DNA of 64,000 nucleotides from Gigaspora rosea. Taxonomy: Eukaryota > Glomeromycota > Glomeromycetes > Diversisporales > Gigasporaceae. The stretch spans positions 7,404 through 71,403 of the forward strand of contig QKWP01000586.1 in NCBI GenBank assembly GCA_003550325.1, given 5' to 3'. Below the pieces are notes generated by a model. That model worked only from the letters and a program-made list of their open reading frames with translations, was not told where the DNA came from and ran no database searches. This document shows positions 47,629 to 59,446 of this stretch, piece by piece (position 1 is the first letter of the stretch; every line of letters begins with the position of its first letter). A program made the translations under genes and the position numbers.

Positions 47629-48204
47629 GTTTTATTATTTAGGACTATTTGTTAAATTAAGCTTTTTGTCGTAGGATTATTAAGTATGTAATTAAGTTTT
47701 AATAAATTAAGCAAATTCTTTAATACGTAATACAAAAAAAGATTATACTAGTCCAATTTGCTTTTACGATCAAAATAATGCTTTTATTATCTATATAAAT
47801 TTATATGTTTGGATAAATATAACTTATGTTACATATTACAAAAAATTCAATCTCAATTTATCACTCTAAATTTATTTTTCATGAGATAATATGTGATTTA
47901 CAAGAATAGAATTTACTAAATAAAAAAATATCTTTTTTAAATATAATAAATATATTTCTATTTTATTAACTTAAATTTTTATCACTTAAAGAAATAAACG
48001 ATTATATTTACAGTATACATATGTAGTTTTAGATAATTTTGTATGAATTAGTAAGTTTCGATCATTCGATTCACCATTTGATGTGATTCTTGATCACCTT
48101 GTATTTTATGTCATTCAAGAGGTGTATAACATGTTTGCCTGTACTCATCAATGACAGCATAATTAGGACTAACATAATTCTGTTTCACTTATGCAACCAC
48201 AATA

Positions 48205-48560
48205 GTTAGTAAGTACAGTAATCGAACTTTTTATGGCAAATCACTTTGTACATTAACTAAACTTTTTACAGAAAATCACTACAAATCACAAGGCTAATAA
48301 AACTAACATATCCCTATCTAAATCATTGGCCACTATAGCTCGCAAGTACAGTAACCGAACTTTTTACAGCAAATCACTATACAAATAATAATGACAAGTC
48401 CAATACCAAACTACTCATAAGTACAGCAACCAAGCTTTTTACAGTAAATCATTATAAAAATCACTATAAGTCCATTAAAACTACTAACATATGTAGCACT
48501 AAATAAACACTCATCATGCACTCACATTATCCCGTAAATATAGTAACTGAACTTTTTTAG
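48205..48560 (+). repeat. Imperfect tandem repeats, about 75-120 bp
   Basis: AAGTACAGTAA(T/C)CGAACTTTTT then A.(G)CAAATCA(C) recurs at about 48211, 48343, 48419 and 48537, with a partial copy at 48252. The core resembles the GTTTTGTAACAGAATTTTTA unit at 12 and 21 kb and may be a distant relative. It begins right after the end of duplicated block copy 2. Confidence 0.6.
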
Positions 48561-49135
48561 CAAATCATATGCACTTAGGCTTTTCAGCTATATCCTGTCA
48601 AAAAACACTCAGAATCAAATTATATTAGTACTATTTGATTAGTCTCATTGAGACAATTCAAATTATAGTTTCATATTTAGGATCTTGAAATTAGTAAGTT
48701 CAAAGTTGTGTTTTTAATATTATTTAAGAATGTAATAAAAGTTTATACACTTATTTTTTCTTTTTTTTTAAAAATTAATAAGTTCTACATTAATTATCCA
48801 TAGCCTACATTTAGATAGCATTTAAGATAGCTTTATTATATATTATAGAAAACATGACTTTATTTTTTGTCTTTAATTAAAAAACTTTATTTATTACAAT
48901 TTTATATAAAGATGGATATATTATAACTTATAAATTAATTGTATTAAATCATTATTTTATTTGTGCATTATATTATATAAATGCAGAACTTTTAGTTAGC
49001 ATATATAAAATCAATACTGTATCATTATAACAGATAAAAATATTTTGATTAGCCAGTCTGCAAATAATGTGATATTCAATTTGCATGATTAAACAATCAC
49101 GAGAAAAGATATCCTATTAGTCAGGAAATATGTTA

Positions 49136-51823
49136 CCGTAAATTTCGGTGCAAGGTACCCCCGTGATCAGTACCCCTTGATTTGTACCGGGTACATTTCA
49201 AGGTCACTCAACATGGATTTTGTAAGAGACCCGAGTACAAATCAAAGACTAAGTAAACCTATCTTTTTTTTTTCTAATACAAGATTTTTTTTGTTTAAAT
49301 TTTATCTTGCAAGTATCGTATGTCATTTTTGCAATTGGTATAAAATTAACAAACTTAATAATTGATTTTTGTAAAGAAAAAATAATTTATAAAAACCATT
49401 TAACGAACGTAATAATTTATTTAATAAACTATTTTTACCATAAACTTTTAATTTTAAAGATTACCATTATATATGGTAATAAATTAATTAAAATTTATAA
49501 GCATTACGAATTTATGAAAATTTGGTTCCGAATTCAAGTTACCTATTTAGTAATAGTGAGTTTATTTAAAATTTCAATGAATTTACAATTGCATTGTTAC
49601 GAGATTATTCAACCCATTGATTCATAACATTTTCTACTTCATTTTGAGCATAGTAAGATTCAAATTCCATCTCTTGGGACAAGTATTGATGGGTCGTAAG
49701 ATTTTGTTGAGGCGGAATATTGTTGGAATGGAAGATGTTGTTGGGATAGAAGGTATTGTTGGGATGGTTGAGATAAAAAGAATTGCTGAGGTGAAGGGCC
49801 TTGTTGGGATAAAAAGTATTGTTGAAGTAAGGGATCTTGGTTTGTTTTACTATCACTAAAAACTAATTCATCATCTTCAACTTCGTGGTTTTCAATTTTA
49901 TAGTTTTTAACTTGATCATAATTAAAAATTAAATTTTTCTCTGATTAATCATTTAAAACTGAGATACCACAACATTTAAAAGAACGTTTGATAAGTTGGG
50001 GATCAATAGCATCTCATGAACGTTGAACCCATTCAGCAATATCATCATAAGGTGGACGTTTGATTCGACCAGCTGGTGTTAATTCCTTTATTTCATGTGA
50101 CATCCATTCGTTATACATAGACCTAATCTATTAATAAATATATAGTTGGCGATTCAGGTAGTTTTTTTTAAAAAATTAAAAAAAAATTCATGTAAAATGC
50201 TTCATAAACCTTTGCTTTAAACAATTTGTTAATCGATACATTGAGTAGTTGTAGTTTCGATGTTAGCCCTCCAGGAATAATTGCAATATTAGTATTTTTT
50301 CAAAATGATTATTTTTTACAGGAGAAACCAAATGACCCTTGAACGAATCCATTACTAATAATGACCGTGGGTTTGTAGCACATGGTGTTCGATTATTCCA
50401 AATTGCATCTGTCTAGTACATCATTTCCTTTTTATTCATCCATCCCTTTTTTTTGCTCTAACTATTACACCAGGTGAAAACCGAAGCCTTGGAACATTCT
50501 TTAGTTTAAAAATAATCATTGGTGGTAACTTATTACTATCCGCCATACATGCAAGTACAACGGCAAAACAAGACTTTTCATAACCACAAGTCCTAATGCT
50601 GACAGTTTTACTTCCTGTATCATTAATGGTTACATTATTTAGCATATAGAAAGCAAGAGGGTTTCGTCCATATTACCTATTAAATGTAACGGATAATCAT
50701 GCTGAAGACGGCAGTATTGAACAAAATTTAAAAATTCTTGTCGTTGTTCCTCTAACTCTGCATGTAGGTGTTGCGCAACAGTTGTTCGACGACAATTACT
50801 AAAATTATAATGTTGTAAAAAACCTGAAAGCCATTTACTAATCCATCTAAACTGACCAATATTGGGATACTGGGAAATATATTTCTGAGATTTTGCTAAA
50901 GTTCTCGCTTTAATCTGCACCATGCTGCGAATAACTGGTTTTAATTCATTATGTTGAGCTTAAACCCCATCAGCAAGTTCAATCTCAAGGTCGGGATAAT
51001 TAGGCTTTGCTTCACTATTAAGATGCTTTATATGTGGTTGAGCCATCATTAATTCTCCTCGTTTGTTTTGCCAATCTCTAATTTGCTTTGGTTCAACGCT
51101 AAACAGACTAGCCATTTTACACACAGCAGCACCTGGAGCTCTTTCTAGGTAGGTAATTGCAAAAAGCTTTTCTCGGGCAGTCCATTGGTATTTTCTATGT
51201 TGGCAAAATATTGCCTCACAAATATTTTCTAGAAGCATTGTCAAAAAGTTTTTCAATGTTTTTTCTAAAGTTTTTGTTGTGAAAGTGTCAAAAAGTTTTT
51301 TTTACTAGTAAAAAAAGTTGTTATTTTTTTTTTAAAAAAAAGCATCTTTATTTTTAATACTTAAATACGTGATGCAATTTGTTTCAAAAAAACAAAAAGA
51401 TGCGAAACCGTATCAACAAATAAGAAAACAAATGCGGAATCGATCAAAATTAATCGAAATCGATTTTTTCTTTTAAAAAAAAAAAGCAAAATCCACCAAA
51501 AAAAAAAAAAAGTGAAACCACTTTAAAAAAAATCAACTTTTGGGTACCATTTTACCCTTTTGAAATGTTTAATGCGTTGGATTTCATAAATTTTTGTACT
51601 ATGTTAAATTTAAACCATATTAAAGTACTTTTAAACTTCATGAAGCAAAAGAGAGAAAAAAACCTGGGTATTTTACAAGGCAATCAATTTTCACCTAATA
51701 TACCCCCTTACACAAGACCCCCATATAATATACACTATTCCGCTAATATATCTGGGGTATAAATCAAGATTTGTTGTCATGTGAAATATAAAATACCCGG
51801 GTATATTGCACTGAAATTTATGG
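49136..51823 (-). mobile_element. pogo-like (Tc1/mariner superfamily) DNA transposon
   Basis: Flanked by TA (49134-49135, 51824-51825). Ends: CCGTAAATTTCGGTGCAAGG then TACCC, and, reverse-complemented on the right, CCATAAATTTCAGTGCAATA then TACCC. Both ends have a subterminal ATCAAG/TTGATTTGTA motif. The 2.7-kb element holds one minus-strand transposase pseudogene. Confidence 0.85.
49605..51256 (-). pseudogene. pogo-like transposase (HTH plus DDE)
   Basis: From the minus-strand ATG at 51256: helix-turn-helix-like YQWTAREKLFAITYLERAPG and VEPKQIRDWQNKRGEL; then a CENP-B-like segment FRWISKWLSGFLQHYNFSNC; DDE part with LIGNMDET (first Asp), CFAVVLACMADSNKLPPMII, PRSLLVMDSFKGH (second Asp) and GLTSKLQLLNVSINK. 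The last motif is normally QPLDVSINK; AAT at 50240-50242 replaces the third catalytic Asp with Asn. Frameshifts occur near 50650 and 50440, with stops at about 50958 and in the C-terminal part. The Gln/Ser-rich tail ends VENVMNQWVE at 49605. Confidence 0.8.
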
Positions 51824-53201
51824 TACATAAGTGATAAATAACATAAAAATTATAATAAAAACATAGAAATTTACTATAAACTTTAAGCCAATCATTCTTT
51901 TTATCTTGCATATTAACTTTCAAATTTTGGGATTAAGCATTGTTGGTAGTAGAATAAGATTATATACATTTTCTTAATAAAATTTCTTTTAAAAAAAATT
52001 ATAAGCCCATAATTATATGTAAAAAGTTATGCTAAAACAAAGTTACTTAGATGACAAAATAAGGTTATCTTAAGTAAAAAAATAAATTGTCTATATACTA
52101 ATGTTAAAAATCACAGGATTTCTATATAAACCTTTTTTTTGCTAAGATAACCTATTTTGGGCTCTTAAGTAAAGTTGTATAGCACAAAATTTATAACAAT
52201 AATAAAGAAAAAAGTATTTTTACTAATATTTACTAGTGAAAATTGGATTAAAGTTTTTGAAAATTTAAATTTTTTAAAATTCTTTAATTCAATTTTTTTT
52301 ACTAGTAAAATGCTTGTAGAAATGGTTTTTATAATTAATTGTTATTATAAAATTTTGCACTAAACAACTTTACTTAAGAGCCCAAGATAGATTATCTTAG
52401 CAAAAAAAAGTTTTATATAATCCTGTAATTTTTAACAATAGTATATAGACATTTATTTTTTTACTAAGATAATCTATTTTGTCACCTAAGCAAACTTTGT
52501 TTTAGTATAACATTTTATATATAATTATGGTTTTATAATAAGAAAATATTTTTTTTTTAAAAAATTAAATTAAGAAAATTTGCAAAGTTTACTAAATTTT
52601 AAAAAAGTGTTTTAAATAACCATATTCTACTATTTTCAATATGCTTAATCCCAAAATTTGAAAATAATTAATATGTAAGCAAAAAGAATGTTTGGCTTAA
52701 AGTTTATGGTAAATTTATATGTTTTTTATTATAATTTTTATTATAAACTAACATTTATATATTAACAAATGTGACATATTCTCTGACTGCTATAGGGTTA
52801 AAGCAGTGTTCATTCAGCAAATTAACATCATACAACAGATTGAAAGATTGCTAAGATGTATGCTTCTTACTCACATGGCTCAGGTCAGTGACTGGTCATG
52901 AGCTTTTTTAGATAGCATGTGAAAATCATTGCTTAGTTGTGACAAAATTTATTAAATCACTTTCTATATAAAGTAAATACCAAGGATACTCTGCCACATT
53001 CCAGTACCGGGAGAGTGCTAAAGAGACAATATGTTGATTAAAGTTAGTTTTAAAAACGCACAAGGCCATTATATAGAGGCGAAAGCTCTAAAACAGGACC
53101 CTGGACATCTCTCATATAGGTCATAACTGGATTTTCGCCAATTTCAACCTAATTTGCTAAAAACGTCAAAATCTATTTACTTAAATAACTTCCGATCCAG
53201 T

Positions 53202-53291
53202 AATCAGAATTGAATGAACTTTTTTTTGTTAGATGCGCCTCACTGAGAGCTTCATTTTAAAAAAAGTTCATTCAAATTGGACCACTGGATG
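53202..53291 (+). promoter_or_regulatory. Hairpin in the LINE 5' region
   Basis: ATCCAGTAATCAGAATTGAA then TGAACTTTTTTTT pairs with AAAAAAAGTTCATTCAAATT then GGACCACTGGAT. It may be 5' UTR structure or a small inverted-repeat element. AATTGGACCACTGGAT also occurs at 27888-27902. Confidence 0.45.
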
Positions 53292-53403
53292 CCAAGATAA
53301 TTGCCAAAAACTGTTTTTTTGGTTCTCAAATTTTGGGGGTTTTTGCTGAATTGCGTAATGTATGACCTCTGTACTATATGTCCGGGGTCCTCCTAAAATT
53401 AAA

Positions 53404-54884
53404 AAAAAGAATGTTTATAAGTCTTAATATGGATGAGATCCAGGGAAAACGCATGAAGACCAACAATATTAGGTCGAAATCTATTGACAAGGAAGATGAA
53501 ATGGAAGTATTGCAAGAAAGCTCAACTGCCTCAATAGAGTTGGAACAAAGACAAGAAAAACAAACAGAAACCTCTAATAACACATCTGTAGATTGGTCAG
53601 AAGATGTGGACCTATAATTTTCTGTAGGAGAAGACCCAACAGACACAGGTTCAAGCTCCTCTGAAGAAAGGGAAAATTTACCAGGAAATATGAAGAAACG
53701 TTCTGGAAAAGCTGTGGAGAATGCTAATGTGATGAATGTGATTTGCAGAATGACGATCTGAACCCAAATTTGGATGACAATGCAATAAATTCAAAAATTA
53801 AATCTCTGAAGACCGTCAGTGGTCTAGTTTATTTACTAAACTAAGAAGTGGTAAAGCAACTTACTCTAATTTTGCTCCCAGAGACAGAATCCATACAAAA
53901 AAATGACAATGCATTAATCTTTGATATACAGAATTTTGAGAACATTTCAATTAATGATATTGTAGGTACTTTATATATAAACATGGGAGATGATTTAATT
54001 GCAGCTAGGCCGCACTATAAAAGAGAAAAACGTCTATACATCAAGGTTGTTTTTACCAATCAGGAGAAACAACAATTTTATGCTACAAATGGAATTGTTA
54101 TCTTCAAACAAATATTACTAGAGTATATCCCAGTTAACCTTAGACGTAATTTCTTGCATGTCAAGTTACGAAATGTTCTAATGGGACCCAAGGATATTAT
54201 TTCAAGACGGATTAAAGAGGCCATTGAGGACTTGAGCTGTGTTTCTTCGATTAAACCCTTGGTTTATGAAGGAACACCAGTATGCACAAACCAATGGATT
54301 GTCACGTTTGAGACAACAGATGACCCAGACCTTGTTAAGAGAATCCCTAGACACACTCACATATGGGACCAGAAAGTCACTTTGGAGCGGAAAGAGGGTC
54401 CCAAACTTTGTTTTTACTGTGACAAAGAAGGGCATATCAAGAGGGACTATAAAGAGCTTAGAAAGTCAATTGAATTCAGACAACGGCAAAGAGGGTATAG
54501 AATGCAAGCAAATGATCAAGCAAATATACAAAATCAGAATAAAATAATTTTTAGTGCGAATAACCCATATGTAACAAATGGGCACAAAATTCGAACATAG
54601 AAAGTAATACCAATGAGCAGGAAATAATGGGTGATAAAAATAATAAAAACTCAGAACAAGCAGCAAATAGAATTTCTCAGGTTAATCAAGTCAATGAAGT
54701 CTTACAAAAGGAGGCTAACATAGTACATACCTCAGAAAGTGAGAAAGAGAAAGCAGTTGATACTATTTCTGTTGAGCCAAAAGAAGAAATTGGTACAGAG
54801 GATAGTGCTCAAAGGCTCCAAAAGGCAAAAGAAATGGAGGTAATAGTAGAAACAGATGATGGATCGAAGCAAATAAATAGTTAA
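53404..54884 (+). pseudogene. LINE ORF1, zinc-knuckle protein
   Basis: It begins MFISLNMDEIQGKRMKTNN, charged, and stops at 53615-53617 after DWSEDVDL, continuing as FSVGEDPTDTGSSSSEE. The main frame 53848-54600 has RLYIKVVFTNQEKQQFYATN and, near its end, CFYCDKEGHIKRDY. That is a CCHC zinc knuckle (C-x2-C-x4-H-x4-C) with the last Cys replaced by Tyr. One base shift in the A-run near 54587 joins it to an acidic C-terminus ending SKQINS at 54884. ORF1 proteins bind the LINE RNA and package it. Shifts near 53618-53845 also exist. Confidence 0.7.
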
Positions 54885-55083
54885 CAATGAAGGATTTATT
54901 CAAGTAACTAGCAAAAGATAAGAAAAAATGGTAACTCAGCAATAGACAAAAGACATTTTCCATACGAGGATAAAGGGTCTAAAAGAAGCAAAACATCATC
55001 GAGTAGATAATTATAGTACAGTATATATCATAATAATTATAGATTGCATAAGCAATTTTATTCATTTTTTCTTTTTTATATAT

Positions 55084-56170
55084 ATGCATAATACAATCAA
55101 AATAGCAACCCTAAATGTCAAGGGTTTGAATAACAAACAAAAATTTCAAAAGACTATAACTTATTTAAAATTATATAGGTTAGATTTAATTTTAATACAA
55201 GAAACCAACCTTCATAACTACTCTATTAGAAATTTTTTGGCTCAACAGTGGATGTATAACTCATATTGGACATCAAAAACAGCAATACTAGCAGGAAGAA
55301 AGGAAATTAAGTTCGAGAAGATAAAAGAATCATTTAATAGAAGAGTTCTATTAGCAAGATTTAATTTAAACAACTATCCTATCTGGTCACTAATGTATAT
55401 GCACCTCCGAATATAGAAGACTGAGTTTCATTCTTTAATAGTTGGCTCCTACATATAGATGAAGAGGTTATTAATATTGTAGCTGGAGATCTTAACGTAA
55501 ATCTAAATCCATATAAAAACAGAATTAGTCATGCAGAGCCGTATAATGATTCATCACGTGAAATTTTAAAACAGAAAATACAGGAGTATGTAGATACAGC
55601 AGAAATAATAGGGCTAAAACCCTTTCTTACCTTTTATCAGAGAACACGTGGAAGCCATCTAATGGCTACTTGTTTGGATTATATATTTATAGATGCGAAT
55701 CATGCTTAATATTGTAAGAAGGTCGCTACTCGGTTTGGTAACTCTGACCATTTATTAGTTGAATGTGAGTTGCATTTCACAAAGGACTCTTCAAGAGCTG
55801 TATTTTGGAAATTTGATAAAAGATGTTGGTCTAACGAAAGAATTAGAGAAGAAGTTGAAAAGGAACTACATAGCATTAAAGATATAAGCAAATGGGACTT
55901 CCACAAATGTGTTATTCAGTCAATTATTAGGGCCTATAAACCACAGAATGCTCTAGAAAGTAAAATTCAAAAACTTCACAAAAGGCTTACAGAAGTAAAT
56001 ATGAAGATTAGACATAGTAACTAGTATAAAGATTTACAGTTGATAGCTGAAAATATACATCAACAGTTACAAGAGGAGCTATCTTTATTAGCTAAAAAAT
56101 GGCAAACTAGATCGAAGGCTAAATGGGTAGAAAATGGAGGGTAGAAAATGGAGAAAAGTCCACGAAATAT
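55084..56170 (+). pseudogene. LINE ORF2, AP endonuclease domain
   Basis: ATG at 55084: MHNTIKIATLNVKGLNNKQK, LDLILIQETNLHN, then a shift near 55395 into NVYAPPNIED, stop, INIVAGDLNVNLNPYKNRIS, LDYIFIDANHA, stop, ATRFGNSDHLLVECEL. LNVKGLN, QETNLH, AGDLNVN and SDH are the catalytic motifs of APE-type endonucleases that nick the target at insertion. Three in-frame stops (near 55421, 55707, 56022) and at least one shift inactivate it. The following Lys-rich linker leads to RT. Confidence 0.75.
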
Positions 56171-56370
56171 TTTTTATGCGTTACAAAGCTAGGGCTTCAT
56201 TGACACCTACTACTAAAATTAGGGACCCAAGTAAACCACAAGAAGAAGACCCAACTACTATCCTGCAGTATATTCATAACAACTTTGCACAATTATACAA
56301 GACAGAAGAGTTTGATGAAAAAGCAGCAGATAGTTTAATTTAGAGTTAGCCACAACTATCACTACTCAAA

Positions 56371-58512
56371 ATATGTCATTAGTAAAGATGATTTCAAAAG
56401 AGAAAATTCTAGGGGTCATAGATACTCTTGCCAATAATAAAGCCCCTGGAACTGATGGCCTTAGCTATGAATTTTATAAGTTAGCAAAAACGAGGTCCTT
56501 CCAATACTTTTAAAATTGTTCAACACAGTATTGGAGTCAGGGGAAATGCCATGTTCTTGGAGTCAAAATATCATTTTACTGATTCCTAAAAAAAATGATA
56601 ATCTTGAAGAAATAAGTAATTGGAAACCAATTTCACTCATGAATTGCAATGTCAAAATATTTATGAAAATTATTGCGAATCGACTGAATATGATTTGTGC
56701 TGATGTTATTGGACCATATCAAAGAGGATTTGTAACTAGAAGATTAATACAGGATGCGGCCATGAATGAATTAACAGTATTGAGAAACCAAACAGATCAG
56801 TACAAATACTACTGGCTTCTTTTGGTAGATCAACAAAAAGCCTTCGACAGGGTCAATCATGGGTACTTAAAAATGGTATTAAACAAGATGAACTTTGATA
56901 AAAAATTTGTTAATATCGTGAATGCATTATTTTCATCTCAACAAGCATACATTACGGACTCAGGTTTGCTCTCAGAACCATTTAGAGTAGAAAGGGGAGT
57001 TAGTCAGGGGGACCCATTGTTCCCACTTTTGTACACACTAGCAATAGAACCATTATCGAAACAAATATATGAAAAAATCTATGGTATTGAGATTAAGAAT
57101 CAATGTTTTAAAATCGTGGCGTACGCAGATGATTTGACTATAGGCATTGGTTCAAAAAGTGATTGGATTGAGTTATTAAAGATAATTAAGACATATGAAG
57201 CTGCATCTAATGCCAGAGTGAACAGGTCTAAGACAATGCTAATACCACTTACAATGATAGCACAGGGTCATAACTTGACTAGTGAATGCAATTTTAGGAA
57301 AGTAACAAAAGATGAACCAATATCTATACTTGGCTATAAAGTGGATAGTAAAGGAAATCTAATAAAACATTTATGGGAGGATTTAGCTTGCAAGATACAA
57401 AATAAAATTAATACTATGGCAAATAGAAATTTGTCGTTAAAAGGTAGAATATTAGTAGCAAAATCGCTATTTATTTCAAAGATATGGTATCTAGCATATC
57501 TTACCCCTCCCAAAAGGAAACAGCTATATGTGTTCAATAACATGATCATGGATTGGGTCAAAAATAAGTCGAGAATGCTCCCACGCTACTCAATCTTTCA
57601 ACAGGGGTATGAACAAGGCGGCTTGGCAGCTCCGATTTTGAAAGATATTTTGGATGCAAGATTGGTCTCAGTGTTAATAAAGCTAATAACAGGTGATAGT
57701 TTCTGGGCAAAAGTAGAAAGAGCAATAGTCACTGAAAATTTAAAGAATAGAAAGAATGTAACAATTAAGGAGGCTCTAAATAGCAGTTCAAATACAACCA
57801 AAGGATGGACAGAGGGATGGAAGCCGTATATACAAGCTTGGAATAGGTTGGAAGGTAAAGTACTAGGAGAAGGTAATGGACCTTGGGACCCTGGTGATCT
57901 TGAAATAGGAAGTCAACAAGGTAATTTTTCAGTAAAAAAAGCTACAGAATACCTACATTCTAAAGTCAATGTTTCTGCTAGCCAAACAGATCATGTAAGC
58001 TGGATTAAAGAAAAGTGGACTATTAATAGAAAGAAGGATGTGGTCTGGAGGCTAAAATTTAGAGCACTTCCTTTAGGCTATCAACTAGTACATATCAATC
58101 AGGGAGAAAATGGGGAATGCCCTGCATGCCCTGGAGAAATACAAACCCCGTTACACTTCGCCTTGGAGTGTAAAATTAGTAAAATGATATGGTCCGAAAC
58201 ATACAAACATCTGATAATATCAAACGAGGATAGACCCCCGAAGTCATGGGATGAAATTTTTTCTGCTACGAACATTGAAGAGCCTGCCAAACGTAAAGCA
58301 TATATGGCTGCATATTACATGTCTATATGAGATCTGGTGTTGGTATGCCCAGGTCAAATGGGGACAGAAATGGATATAAGAATCGATACTACCTGCTATA
58401 ATCCAGATGAGGATTAGTAAGGAGTTAAATGTTCTGAAAGCTTTACAAGAGGAAGGACATAACAGTTTAAAGAAAGTAACGAAGTATCTTTATCTGAACA
58501 TTTACAGATAGA
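56371..58512 (+). pseudogene. LINE ORF2, reverse transcriptase and C-terminal region
   Basis: The 604-codon open part, 56516-58330, has WKPISLMNCNVKIFMKIIAN, motif A LLLVDQQKAFDRVNH, motif B GVSQGDPLFPLLYTLAIEPL, and motif C VAYADDLTI with both Asp present. The C-terminus has CPACPGEIQTPLHFALEC, the expected zinc-binding segment. Upstream, NNKAPGTDGLSYEFYK is joined by a shift near 56490. Downstream, a shift at about 58328 leads into WYAQVKWGQKWI, a stop, then text to 58512. Palm motifs resemble the L1/Tx1-like group of LINEs (by eye). RT makes cDNA at the nicked target. Confidence 0.8.
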
Positions 58513-58629
58513 TTTAGGGCAGATAAGTAGGACTTGGCCCTGAATATAGATGTAAATAGTTCAATAGATCTACTTTTATTATAATATGATTTTGTATTAG
58601 GTGTCAAGTCAGTAAATTATTAATAAAGT

Positions 58630-58656
58630 ACGCCTAAATGGCGTCCTCTTCGGAGG
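58630..58656 (+). promoter_or_regulatory. Two consecutive stem-loops at the LINE 3' end
   Basis: ACGCC-TAAAT-GGCGT (58630-58644) is followed directly by CCTC-TTCG-GAGG (58645-58656), a stem with a UUCG tetraloop in RNA; the poly-A begins six bases later. In several LINEs the RT recognises a 3' hairpin, so this is a plausible recognition structure. Confidence 0.6.
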
Positions 58657-58691
58657 TTTGTTAAAAAAAAAAAAAAAAAAATACCAAGGAT

Positions 58692-59194
58692 CGAATTACA
58701 AGAAGCTGCAAACACACTTGCAACCCAATCCTCTCTCCCAGAAACCTGACAGTTTAAAATAATCACTAAATTCTATTATTCACATTTTCATACAAATGGC
58801 CGGCCTGCATTATGCGGACATCCAGGATTAATGTTAATTCCCACTTTGGCTATCTCTAAAATTAGAAAGTTTGTGTTATATAAAAATAGGTAATGAGTAA
58901 AGGTAAGGTCGTAGCTTAATTACCTCAATAAAAAAAGTTGCCAACTCAGTTTTTAATAGGACTCTCCTAGTAATGAGTCATGAGAAAAATGTGCTTTGTG
59001 TCAACACCAATCAACTTTAAGATTTAAAACCATCCATTTAGTTTACTCATAATAAAATAAATTGACAAATGCACGCATATTTTTAATTCGTATGCATTCA
59101 AAAATCTATCTTCCAATTAATTATCATGTCATTCAGCCCAATATATTGTATATTTTTTTATATTACAGTTCCTGTTATAAAAATTAAACCATTA
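58692..59194. other. No gene recognised
   Basis: AT-rich sequence between the LINE and the next MITE; all frames closed. Confidence 0.45.
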
Positions 59195-59446
59195 CCGTAG
59201 AGCACTGCATACAGTACCCGGGGTCTTATTCAAGAACTTAATTTTTTAAATTCAATAGTACCTGTGTGAGGAACCAGGTCTATATGTTGGGGATATATCA
59301 GTGATATATCATATAAAAATAATAAATTAAATATAGCTGCACCCCGGGTATTATTCAAGAATTAGGTCAAATGGACAGTGAACAATACCCGGGTCTTAAT
59401 CAAGGGGATATTATTTTTCAGGGATACTTTATGCAGTGCTCTACGA
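59195..59446. mobile_element. MITE related to pogo-like ends (252 bp)
   Basis: The left end CCGTAGAGCACTGCATACAG then TACCCGGGG pairs with the right end TATGCAGTGCTCTACG. Internal repeats are ACCCGGGTCTT(A)ATTCAAG(A)A and ACCCGGGTATTATTCAAG. The layout (CCGTA, GTGCA-like, TACCCGGG, ATCAAG) resembles the ends of the pogo-like element at 49136-51823. TA lies at the left border (59193-59194) and close to the right one. Confidence 0.65.

Larger units (their letters stand above)
28380..48155 (+). repeat. Segmental duplication, copy 2 (with nested insertions)
   Basis: The same block as 1613-7250, interrupted at 28841-29219, 29946-40486, 40576-41094, 42036-44020 and about 44095-44527. About 190 bp near 44834-45025 are also absent from copy 1, possibly a deletion there between ATACATGT repeats. 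Each interruption can be read against the uninterrupted copy. Confidence 0.85.
49113..52796. mobile_element. Long foldback element with a pogo-like transposon in its left arm
   Basis: The arms are long: AAACTTTAAGCCAATCATTC then TTTTTATCTTGC (left, about 51880) against GCAAAAAGAATGTTTGGCTT then AAAGTTTATGG (right, about 52678), with AAATTTTGGGATTAAGCAT and its complement further in. The right end ATGTGACATATTCTCTGACT followed by GCTATAGG (52769-52796) finds its partner not beside 51826 but at CCTATTAGTCAGGAAATATG (49113-49132), left of the pogo element. So the foldback, about 1.0 kb originally, was split by pogo. Inner arms share the CTAAACAAC.TTACTTAGG core of the elements at 16 and 40 kb. 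Confidence 0.75.
52988..58680 (+). mobile_element. Full-length LINE (APE-type) with 11-bp target-site duplication
   Basis: ATACCAAGGAT occurs at 52977-52987 and again right after the poly-A tail at 58681-58691 (A-run 58663-58681), giving both boundaries. The order is a 5' region with a hairpin, ORF1 with a zinc knuckle, ORF2 with AP endonuclease and RT, then a short 3' UTR with two hairpins. Stops and frameshifts disrupt both ORFs, although RT keeps a long open frame. Confidence 0.9.
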
